A stretch of DNA of 64,000 nucleotides from Laburnicola sp. R22_1 (lineage: Eukaryota; Ascomycota; Dothideomycetes; Pleosporales; Didymosphaeriaceae): assembly GCA_014281115.1 (NCBI GenBank), contig JACONQ010000008.1, forward strand, positions 1,922,001 through 1,986,000, read 5' to 3'. The notes beneath the pieces are model-generated. The model saw nothing but the letters and a program-made list of their open reading frames with translations, was not told the origin of the DNA and did not search any database. The position numbers and the translations under genes were made by a program. Below, in pieces: positions 55,088 to 64,000 of this stretch (positions within the stretch are counted from its first letter, which is position 1; each line of letters begins with the position of its first letter).

Positions 55088-57367
55088 GGTGAGCGAATGT
55101 ATAGGGTGAGTATGCTGTTAGGGCGCTATGGTGAGGAAGCCAGGGCGGCAGATGGGCTGTTGGTGTAGCGAGTGTTGTGTAGCTCTGGCATGCAAAGGGC
55201 AAATTCCAGGAGGAGAGCGAGCCGGTGACGGGGCAACCGACAGTCGCTGGGCGGAATTCCTCGCGGGCAGACCCCAGGGCCAGAGGATAAGCTTGAAAAA
55301 GCTGCTTGGTAGTGCTGGTGGTGGAGGAGCAAGCAAGCAGGACACGCGGAGAGGAGCGTTGCGGTTTACCGTGTAGCGGACGCGGGAAGGCAGGCGAGGT
55401 CGAGGCAGGAGGGAGAGAAGAGAGCGGTGCGGGCAGTGTGCGGCAGTGAAGCTAACGAGTGAATGCGACACAGCAACAGCGCAGGAGCAAGCAGAGGCAG
55501 GACCGAAAGAGTGACGGTGTGCTCGAAAAGTTGGCCGCTCCCTTCTCCTGCCCTAGTGTGCACCCTGATGTCTCTCAATAAAAGCGTCAGGGACCTCTAG
55601 AAGCTCCACCGAAGACGCCCCAACCATGGCGGCCCGAGCACCCGCCGCCAGCGGCCCATGGCTTGCTTGCTAGTTGCTACCCTGGACCGTGGCTAGACCA
55701 CACGTAAGTACTAAGAAACACGCGCATTATGCCGCTATGCAGCCATGGCGGCACAGCTCCAACGGCCGCCACACACTACATACCTACTATTGTATGCGTA
55801 GCTACAGCCTATGACGTGAGCGCGGTCCCGGGTTCGTACCGAGGAGTGATTCCAAGAGCCTACAGGAATGATGACTGACACTGACAGGCCGGTCCGCAGT
55901 CTCAACGACACCTCATGCAGGCTTGTAGTAATTGAGCTAGCCCCTGCTCTCCTCCAGCGTCCAGCCGTCTCATAGCACCACCCAGTTGACGCGTTGCACC
56001 ACATACGATAGTGCCCACGGTGGAGCAGCCACCAGCTCTGCCCGTGGCCCGCGTCCTGAGACGAACGCTGCTGCTGTCGTGCGATCGTCCGTCGTCGACA
56101 ATAATGACATGACATGACAGGCTCGTGCCAGCGGGAGGGAGCCCATCATGGAGATCGTTTTAGCCCGCTTGCGCGAGGCCATCGATCCTTCCTTCGCGTG
56201 CGCCGCGCGCCGATTCGCCTGCAAAGGGAGGGGCGCACGACGAGTGCAGCCGCATACATAGGCGATGGTCAGCCGTCGAGGAGTCTCGGAGGACAGACAG
56301 GAACCCAGGAACCCAGGCCTCACCTGCACGGAAACCGGTTTGCCGCTCCGCCTCGGGACATGTCGCAAGCGTGCAAACGCCCGAGATGAGATGAGCGGCC
56401 ATGCTCTAGCGCTCGGCTAGTCTCTTGGTTCCAAATTAAGAGTGCACGCGCCATATCTTGGATTGCTTGTCCGTGCTTGCGGCGAAACTGAACCGAGGAG
56501 ATGCGCGCACCATGCCTATCATAGTCTTGAAAGGGGGCGTTATCTAGGACATGTACGCAATCGAGTCCAATGTACTTTATATCCATGTTCTGTGTACGCG
56601 TGTTTTATCTGCGGTACTAGTAGGTGCTATCATGACAGCCCTGGAACCTGACCTTATCGCTTTCGGCGTTACCAACACAGGCCGGGGTTACGCAGTATCT
56701 TGCTATGACTATAATTACAACCCCTTCAAGCATTTTCAATGTTTAAAGATATCAGAGTAGTGGCGGTGTCGTCAACAATGACATCATCCAGCTTCATCAC
56801 CCAAACAACGCAACACCTCCACACCTCAGCGCCGACCACAAACCCAAGACAAGCCTAAAACCATAACCAGATACTCCACCTCAACACGCGCAGCGTCCCA
56901 CGCAACCTCCTCATCCTTCTTACGCGGCACTTATAAACTACTACTCGATGTCATAGCAACACACGCAGCTTCTCCCAAGCGTCGGTCAATAATTCGGCGT
57001 GGGAGGCAAAATACAATGCATGACCCCTCCCACTGCGTCATCGGCCATGTGATACACCTGCATCGAGAACAAAAGTTTAAAAATACGTTTGGCTTGTCGT
57101 GTTGCCTGGGCTGGGGTTTAGCACACGGTATTCGGAGTTTTGTAGCGGTATTGCAGTGGCTGTTTGCAGCGGTGGACCTGGCAACCTGCGATGAGTTTGA
57201 CATGAAATTCAATGTTGGAATACACATAGTCTACGAAGGGCAGTCTCTCCATTAGATACCATCGTGATGCACACACATAACATCGTCTCTCCCCCATACA
57301 TCAACAACACAGTACAGCTGCATGTCATCCGTCTATCAATCCACATGCGCCCATCCACCCCTCCACC
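55088..57367. other. Intergenic, 2.3 kb, KRE6 upstream region
   Basis: The first 500 bp upstream of KRE6 (55,100-55,580) are purine-rich on the plus strand, so the transcribed strand has a long pyrimidine-rich leader typical of fungal promoters. The rest is GC-rich with scattered short frames on both strands lacking motifs. I see no gene or RNA. Confidence 0.45.
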
Positions 57368-58149
57368 CTACGACTCCACACTCAAAGCCTTCAACCCCAG
57401 AACCTTTCCCCCCTTCACCCCGACAACATAATACTCCCCCCTCGCGCCCTCCAACTCCACCCTAAAAACCCGCACCTCCCCGCCGGTAACCCCCTTCACA
57501 GCCTCCACCACACTCTTATACGCCCCCTTCGGATCCCACGTCTCAACACTAATCTCCTCCACCTCATCGCTATGACTCAACAGCGTCTTAAGTTGCTCTG
57601 CACACCGCGTTAGCTCTCCAGTCCATCATGCCTGTCTGTTTGTTCACGATGGATGGGAAAAAAATGCACAAACTTACGCGCACAAATCGAATCCCCACCA
57701 CCATCATAGTTCAACGCAACAGGCTCAAACGCCTCATCCGCATCGCTCGTATACGTCGCGTCTACCCTCGACAGCGCCTCAGGCACCGCCGTGTTCACGC
57801 TCTTAGTCCCGTACCCTTTCTGCTGAGACTGCGTCGTTGCCTCCCCGCTACTAGTGTCTTGGTTCGCTTTGTTGAGGAAGGCTTCGTAGTCGGCGTCGGA
57901 CATGCTCGCGATGGCGCTGGTGTGGAAACGCGACGTGCGTGTTGGGAGCGGTTGTCGAGGTTGGGCGTGCGCGTTGCGGAGTGTGGGCGCGAGCTGGGTG
58001 GCGCCAGGGAGAGGTGGCGACGTGGGAGCGTTTCTGTGGTCGGTTGATAGGAAGCGGTATTGTGAAAGAGAGGTATGAGATCGTATGGGTGGTTTTCGAA
58101 ATGAGAGGGTTTGCGTTGAGCGCAGAAGGCGTTGCTGGACCTTGGTCAT
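57368..58149 (-). CDS. Probable mitochondrial protein, 233 residues, unknown function
   Basis: Two exons, 58,149-57,678 and 57,597-57,368, with an 80-nt intron (GTAAGT donor, GCTAACG branch, GTGCAG acceptor) in phase 1; the spliced length of 702 nt is in frame. The chosen start, MTKVQQRLLRSTQTLSFRK, opens an Arg/Ser-rich, acid-free N-terminus typical of a mitochondrial presequence. An in-frame Met 27 codons upstream (58,230) is possible. So is a shorter protein starting MSDADYEAFLNKANQDTSSG. After a linker, the C-terminal 100 residues look folded: EAFEPVALNYDGGGDSICA, SHSDEVEEISVETWDPKGAY, KSVVEAVKGVTGG and RVFRVELEGARGEYYVVGVK. I recognise it only as a conserved-looking fungal protein. Location is inferred from the N-terminus. 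Confidence 0.75.
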
Positions 58150-58845
58150 GATGAGGGAGCCAATGACGCAACTTGGGTCGGTACACGCCAAACGCAAGGT
58201 GCGATCTCGTGCGCGGGCCGCGGAAGCCAAGCCAACCGCCGCCCCGAAAATATAGCAGACTACATATGAATGCCCCCAAGAACAAACCTATCTATCTAGC
58301 TACTTCACACGAAATGAAACACTGAACACAGAAACTATTATCAGTATTGAAGTAAAACATCAGGAGGAGAAACATCGCAGACCTTTCGGTACACGGTACA
58401 ACGCTACAAGGGAAAGCTGTATTGAAGTAAAATATATTGTCATTCTGTCAGTCTCTAAACAAGCAAGGAAGAACTTATCGACCATACAAGACGTCCCTCC
58501 TGGGCCGTATACTCTGGACAGCTTCGCCCCCACCTGCCATAACCGCAAACTAACCTCTGGATATCTTTACCGTAAGCAAACCGTAGCCGCATACTAACCT
58601 CGCGAGATGCATGCCATATGCATGAAAAAACCCACATTACCCAAGGTATAAAACATTCCGGAAATTGATACTAAAGAAAAATTGTTGCACCGTAGGTTCA
58701 ACTGCTGAAACGAAGAACAGCCTTTAGCATGAAAAATAGAGTAAGAGATAGTAGTACAACATGCCCTTGATGGCCAAGCCGTCGAGAAAAGTCTAACGGA
58801 ATTCATGCATCGTTAATAGGCAGTTGAAAGCAGTCCCAAGCTCGC
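58150..58845. other. Intergenic, 0.7 kb
   Basis: Promoter of the mitochondrial-type gene and 3' region of SSN6. It is AT-richer than its surroundings, as is usual for fungal 3' regions. No gene. Confidence 0.45.
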
Positions 58846-59680
58846 TTAAGGCTTCGACTCCACAGGTACAGGTGCATGCGTGGCTCCGTTCGTAGGAACA
58901 TTGCGGGGACTGCTACGCTCTGATTTGGGAACGTTAGGTTTCGTGTCTTCACCTTCGTCGTCATAGTTCTCGTCCACCTCCATGTGGCGAGCAGCCGGTT
59001 CATGGTGCTCAGGCCGCTCCTGCTTCGGGGTTTCGGACATGCGAGGCAACGCTTGCGCAGCGGCCATCCCAGGGAGCGACGGGGGATGATGAGCTGCTTC
59101 TGATGGATGGTAGCCGTCATTAAAACGACGGGGGTCGGGCCCATCCTGCGGGCTATGGCGCGGGACCTGCGGCGATGAGATACGATGAGACGGAGAAGGG
59201 CGCCGGCTATGTGACTCGTCCAGTTTCTGACGCTTCTCGTCGTTCGTCGGCGGCTTTGGGTTTGGGTGGTCACTATCCTCCCACTCGCGAAGGCGCTTAG
59301 GAGGTGCAGTAGGAGGACGGTCTTCTCTATCTCGGGCGGCTGCCTCGGCGGCTGCGAGAGCTGAGGCGGGCGGTGGGGCACCACCAGCGATTCCGCCCCC
59401 AGAAGACGGGTCAGGGTGGTGCTGATACGGAGCCTGATACCCATTGCGGGGAGATCCGGCCCTGTTCTCCACAATTGGCCTGACTTCCGGTGGTGGGCTG
59501 CCCATGCGACCATACGGGATCGCGCCCGGGTTTTGAGCTTGGCTGGGTGGGCCACTCAGTCCAGTCGGCGGCGGTGGAGGCGGAGGAGGCCCATTGGGAT
59601 TGACATGGGGACCGTAATTGGGATTGGAGATGCGATTCGGTGGGGGTTGCTGTGGCTGCTGCTGCTGCTGCTGTTGTTGT

Positions 59681-59711
<31 letters not shown>

Positions 59712-61880
59712 GTTGGTGCTGTTGGTGCTGTTGTTGCTGCTGCTGCTGCTGCTGATGGGGGGGCAGGTGGGGTTGCGCTTGTGCCGTCTGGGGTGTTAAC
59801 TGTGGCGGAGGCGGGTGGTACGGGTTAGGCGCAACATGATGGGTCTTAGGAGACGGTGAAAGCCCACGTCGTAAAACACCAGGTGGAGGAGGCCCTGGAG
59901 GACCGGTAGGACCAGAGGGACCAGGCCCGTTAGTGGGTGGACGCGAAAGTTCTTGGTATGGTCGCATGGTCTCCTTCATCGGACTCTGCGGTCGCTGAGC
60001 CCCATGCTGTACAGGCGCACGAATGCCTTCGCGTTGGTCATAGGGATTCAACTGTTGCGGAGGCAGACCCGGATCGCGAATCTGCGCGAGAGGACGATTC
60101 CACTCAGAAGCAGCAAGCGCAGGTGGAGCAGGACCTTGAGGGGGCTGTTGCGGCTGAGGTGCGCCCCACTGAGGAGCAGCGGGTCCATGAATGGAGGCGG
60201 GTTGATAAGCCTGTGGATGAACGTCTTGAGGAACTGGAGCGCTCCCTTGATTGGGCACTCCAGCTGTGGTCTGGCCATTCTGAAGTAGCTGGAGACGCGC
60301 CTTGATATGAACATTCGACGGATCAAGATCCGCTGCGCGCTGGTAGGCGTCCAACGCATCGGCTGTTTGGTTGTTGCAGGATTCATACTGTTCCATGGTT
60401 AGTTGCGAAAGAGCGAAGCGGGGGAGCTGTGGAGAACTTACCAATGTGCCGAGATCGTACCAGACCTCACTGATGTTCGGGTTCAGCCGAATAGCACGAG
60501 AGTACGCATCGAGCGCATCGCGGTATTGATTAATTTGGTAGTAGAGTACACCAATGGAACACCAGAACGTCGGATTGCGACCGTCCCGGTAGACTGCCTG
60601 CTGATAAGCCTCATAGGCTTTCGGATACTTCTGTTGTGACATGTAACAACGTCCTAGCAGATACCAGCTTTGTGCGTCGGTTTGGTCTGATTATAGTAAT
60701 CAGTATGTGCACTAAGATATCGCAGGGTACACCAAACTCACCAGAGGCCACTGACTTCTCGAGGTACTCGATAGCCTGTTCTTGACTAGCGTAGTTACTG
60801 CTTTGCTGGTGGTGCAACCAGCCCAACTGTTGTAGGACTTTGGCATGGTTGGGATCGCGCTCCAGCACACGTCGGTAGGCAGCTTTCGCTGAGTCAAACT
60901 AGTACGGTGTTAGAACAAGAATGGACACAGTTTAGAAGCTGTCACTTACCTCCTTCTGCTGCTCGTAGACATGGCCAATCTGGAACCAGATGTCCTCTTC
61001 AGTCAGAGGTCGTGGTGGGTTCGTCACTATGTATTTGAAGCACTGCAGCACATTAGCCAAGGAAACTCGCGAAAATTAAAAGACGACTTACATCGAGGCT
61101 CTGGTTGAACTTCTGCTGTTGCTTGTATATTATACCAAGCCGGAAGTAGATCTCATTGGCCTTCTCGAAGTTCGGCTCCATCCGCATAACTTGAGAGAAT
61201 GCTTCCTCGGCATGCTCCAAAGAGCCATAGCGATCATACAAGATGCCAATGCCATACCAGAGCTTAGGCTCCTACGACGCTGTTAGTGGGTTAAATAATG
61301 GGTCGCAACGCATGTATTCTTACCTTGGGATCGGAAAGGTGATAGAGAGCTTGCTGATAAGCGGAGTAGGCCTGCTGGAGATCGTCCATCATCAGATAAC
61401 AATGGCCTGAGACTTGTTAGATCTGCCGAGATTTAGAATTAAGGGACGACCCACCAAGACTGCCCCAGACATCCCCGTTAGTGGGGTCCACCTTCAGGAT
61501 GGTGCGCAGGTATTCGACAGCATGAGGAAACTGGTCCCGTGTTCGAAGAATACACGCGATGCCTTGCATAGCCGGTATCGACCATTGATTGTGTTTCAGC
61601 GCTTGTTGGTAACATTCCATCGCGCCATCGAGGTCTGTGAACTGTTCCGACAAGGAGCCTGCGACGCGTTAGTGGCTATCAATGAGCGCGATTTCGCGAT
61701 ACGGAGTACTGTACCTAGCTGGGTCCAGAGGGCCTCAGTGAGCGACACAAGATATTGCGATGGCGTCTTGGGTTGGTTCATGTGCTGCTGTGGGTGGCCA
61801 TTTGGCTGCGGATGCCCGAGATGCGGGCCGCCGTGATGCTGCGGCATGCCCGTAGGCGAGGGCTGCTGGTGGTTCGCCAT
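58846..61880 (-). CDS. SSN6: Ssn6/Cyc8 general transcriptional corepressor, TPR protein
   Basis: Eight exons on the minus strand: 61,880-61,715, 61,658-61,455, 61,406-61,324, 61,271-61,092, 61,042-60,950, 60,898-60,742, 60,686-60,442 and 60,387-58,846. The seven introns are 48-56 nt with canonical sites. Total 2,670 nt, 889 residues. It starts MANHQQPSPTGMPQHHGG. About ten tetratricopeptide repeats fill residues about 45-395: AMECYQQALKHNQWSIPAMQ, YLRTILKVDPTNGDVWGSLG, HAEEAFSQVMRMEPNFEKAN, VLERDPNHAKVLQQLGWLHH, YQQAVYRDGRNPTFWCSIGV, YSRAIRLNPNISEVWYDLGT, YQRAADLDPSNVHIKARLQL. The remainder is Pro/Gln-rich with a long poly-Gln tract and a KRLREWEDSD basic-acidic patch. In yeast Ssn6 binds Tup1 through its TPRs to repress many genes in the nucleus. 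The first intron, right after the low-complexity N-terminus, and the many small TPR exons are typical of Pezizomycotina orthologues. Confidence 0.96.
59648..59754 (-). repeat. CAG/CAA tract encoding poly-Gln in SSN6
   Basis: About 36 codons of mixed CAG/CAA with three interspersed His codons. The mixture of codons would limit slippage, but the tract is a likely length polymorphism. It begins about 90 residues after the PRD-like Pro-rich region. Confidence 0.95.
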
Positions 61881-64000
61881 CTCTGGCGTTCAATACCGGC
61901 GCGTGCGAGTTGAGACTACACTGAGTCTCAGACGGACAGCGGGCGAGGCAGCGAGTGAAGCAGCTGGACTGGCGGCAAGCGTGTGACGGCCAGCCGGGAA
62001 CCCGTTTTATAGTATGACGACGAAGTAACAAGACTCCGCAGTGGGCCGCTCCAGTAGGGGTTAACGCAGAAGCACAGGTGATGGGCATGGCGAACTTACC
62101 TGGCGACGAGTAGGAAGGCCGCCCGAAAGCTCTAGGCTGGCGCCGGGAATGGCAGCACACTGCTCGGATGATGAAGCAGCAATAGAAGGAGTGAAAATGG
62201 TCGCGATGACCAGAGGCGCGATTGGGATGGCAGAAGGTTGGGCGGAGTGGCAGGCACGGAGTATAGTGGGTGGTGGAGTAAGGGAGGGCAGTGAGCGGGC
62301 TGGGAGGGAGAAGAACACAGGGCAAGAGGGCGAGAGAGCGCAACCGGTCGGGGGCGCCAGGGCGTGGGTTAGGGGAGTTTTTTGGATGATCCAATACAGA
62401 ATAGCTTGACGGAATCAACAGGGCTCGCACGGCATGGTAGGATGGTACCAGACAAGGTTCTTAGCGCACGCTAGGGCGCAGCCAAGCCTCAACTCCACAC
62501 CATCGACCGCGCCTCCCTTGGTGCCACTGCCTGCCACCGCCTACCGCCTGCCACCTGCCGCAAGCATGCAGGCCCCGAACGGCTATTCATCAGCACCACA
62601 CCCACAGCACGCGCATGGATGCCAGCACGAAGCCAAAAGTCGTGCCTGTTGCCGCAGGATATAAGCAATGCGCTGCCCTGGCCGCAACACCGTATGTACC
62701 TTCACACCGATGGCGCACGTTCACGTCCGTGAAACGCGCTGCTTATACGTCCTCAGGCTCCACGGGACCCGGCTGCCGCTGCGATCGACCGACATGCACG
62801 CTCGTGTCGTGTCCACTCGCGACCGCCCTTCGGCGCCATCCCCATAGGTAGATGCGTTTCATGACATGTCGGCGCGCTTCTTTTCCAACAACCTCAGCAT
62901 TACCGCGTTCCGGCACCGCTAGCGCGGAATTCGCCGACCGGGCGTCTGCTTCGCCGCGCCGTTGAGCCTAGTGACGACCTCACACTCTCGCCATGTCCAG
63001 CTTTGGCTTGCGTGCCGCATTCCTGGTGTTGGCTCTCTGGAACAGGTGTCCGTCCCATGGCCGCTGCGCTGTTCTTCCCCGGTCTGCCGCCCGCCAGCGC
63101 GCATCGACAGTACGGTATGTATTGTTCCCGCGGACACACCAGACGCACAGGCGGCTTGCCGTCACGACGGCCCCAGCCTCTCTCGGTGCGTGATTTGCGG
63201 GGCCTCATTTGTGAGCCAACGTCCAGGGCCACTCAGCTGCTGCAGCAGCGCCCTACGGCGGACCGTTCGCCTTCCCGCTTACCAGGCCCTACCACTAGTA
63301 GAAAGGCGCGGCGGGCGAGCTGCGAGCGGCTCTCCGCCCAGAAGATGGAGGCGGCCATGCGAGTCGGGTCGCACTGCTCATGGGGAGGAGACACGGTGGG
63401 CCAGCCTGCCAGGTAGATCTGCGCGGGCCTAGGCCGCTTATGCTGCCGTCCCCACTCTCAAGCTTCCGGTCTGTTCTCAGCGCTAGCAACCGTGTTGTGA
63501 CACTGACGCACTGGTTTCTCCGCCTCCCGCCGCGGCAGAGTGTGACACTCCCCTGCCCTGTCCCAATCCGACCAGAGCCGGTGATTTGTGCGCATAGCCA
63601 TGCACCCGGGGCCTTTGGGACACTGGCCCGGGGGCGGCGGCGGCAGTGCCTGGCCCCTGGACTGCTCCCCGGGCCAGTCGCCAGGCTGACCGTCTGGCCA
63701 GCTGCTGTGTGTTCGCTGCCTCGACATGAAGAAGCAGTTGCAGGCCCAAGCCTCGAAGAGACGCCGTCGCGCCATGGTGGGCGCCTTAGGTGTTCCTCCA
63801 GCCCGCAGCCCGCAGCCACGTGAAACGCTGCGTCCGGATGGCTGCACGACCGGAGGAGGGAACCGGAGCTGCCCGCCAAGCGACCCGTAACAAAAAGAAC
63901 GGCTTCGTGTTCCCATATGACTTTATTATCGGACCTAGGCTGCTTCTCTGAGCGGTAAACTCTGCGCCAGCACTTGCGCCGTCAGCCCACACCAGATGCT
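61881..64000. other. SSN6 upstream region and GC-rich intergenic DNA
   Basis: The 500 bp upstream of SSN6 (61,881-62,400) are purine-rich on the plus strand, giving a pyrimidine-rich leader on the transcribed strand. From 62,450 to the window end the DNA is very GC-rich with open frames on both strands and in all phases (for example 63,295-63,879 minus and 62,962-63,432 plus). This is what high GC alone gives; none has a motif or splice structure I trust. A GGGCGGCGGCGG run lies near 63,630. Confidence 0.4.

Noticed and set aside
58803..59555. 250-codon minus-strand frame inside SSN6
   Set aside because: It is a shifted frame of the SSN6 last exon, whose Pro/Gln-rich frame joins correctly to seven TPR exons.
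62434..63992. Many open frames on both strands near the window end
   Set aside because: High GC removes stops in all frames; none has motifs, introns or a preferred strand.

Overview
The window reads as a filamentous ascomycete (Pezizomycotina; a Pleosporales-like Dothideomycete is my inference). The evidence is short introns of 43-56 nt with GTRNGT donors, CTRAC-type branch points and YAG acceptors; typical fungal housekeeping genes (Rgp1, Kre6/Skn1, Ssn6/Cyc8 homologues); and a two-speed composition. Gene-bearing GC-balanced DNA alternates, across sharp edges, with AT-rich DNA full of dead transposons that lack CpA/TpG and are rich in TpA, TAG and TAA. That is the signature of repeat-induced point mutation (RIP).

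Layout. 1-16,300 is an AT-rich block: a Ty3/gypsy integrase with chromodomain (+), a long gypsy gag-pol relic (-), tandem repeats, a hAT transposase relic (+) and a pogo/Fot1-type element (-) with recognisable terminal inverted repeats (TIRs). 16,300-24,097 is a GC island with a small hypothetical gene, a C2H2-like zinc-finger gene, a multi-pass membrane protein gene and the 3' half of an FAD-linked oxidase cut off by the next block. 24,097-44,545 is a second AT-rich block with a readable nested stack. A gypsy element is interrupted by a short retroposon-like insert, a pogo element, a Tc1 element and a 10.9-kb copia-type LTR element. The LTR element has 287-bp LTRs and a CTTTT target duplication, and itself holds another pogo element and several short insertions. 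44,545-64,000 is GC-balanced: a damaged rhodopsin-domain membrane protein gene (+), then five genes all on the minus strand (RGP1, a small coiled-coil protein, KRE6/SKN1, a probable mitochondrial protein and SSN6), separated by long intergenic stretches.

Functionally the right arm is core cell biology: Golgi Rab exchange, cell-wall beta-1,6-glucan and global corepression. It shows no sign of a pathway cluster. The most interesting material is in the AT-rich blocks. One mobile-element family ('alpha/gamma') has a fixed TGTGGCGTTAA-like head, a strong hairpin, 10-12-bp target-site duplications and, in its long copies, an unrecognised reading frame. A second short family ('beta') has 14-16-bp target duplications. 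In addition, transposase catalytic Asp/Glu codons are changed to Asn/Lys in the way RIP predicts.

I found no tRNA, rRNA, CRISPR array or other RNA gene that I could support. All intron and family calls come from reading the sequence by eye; no database search was possible.
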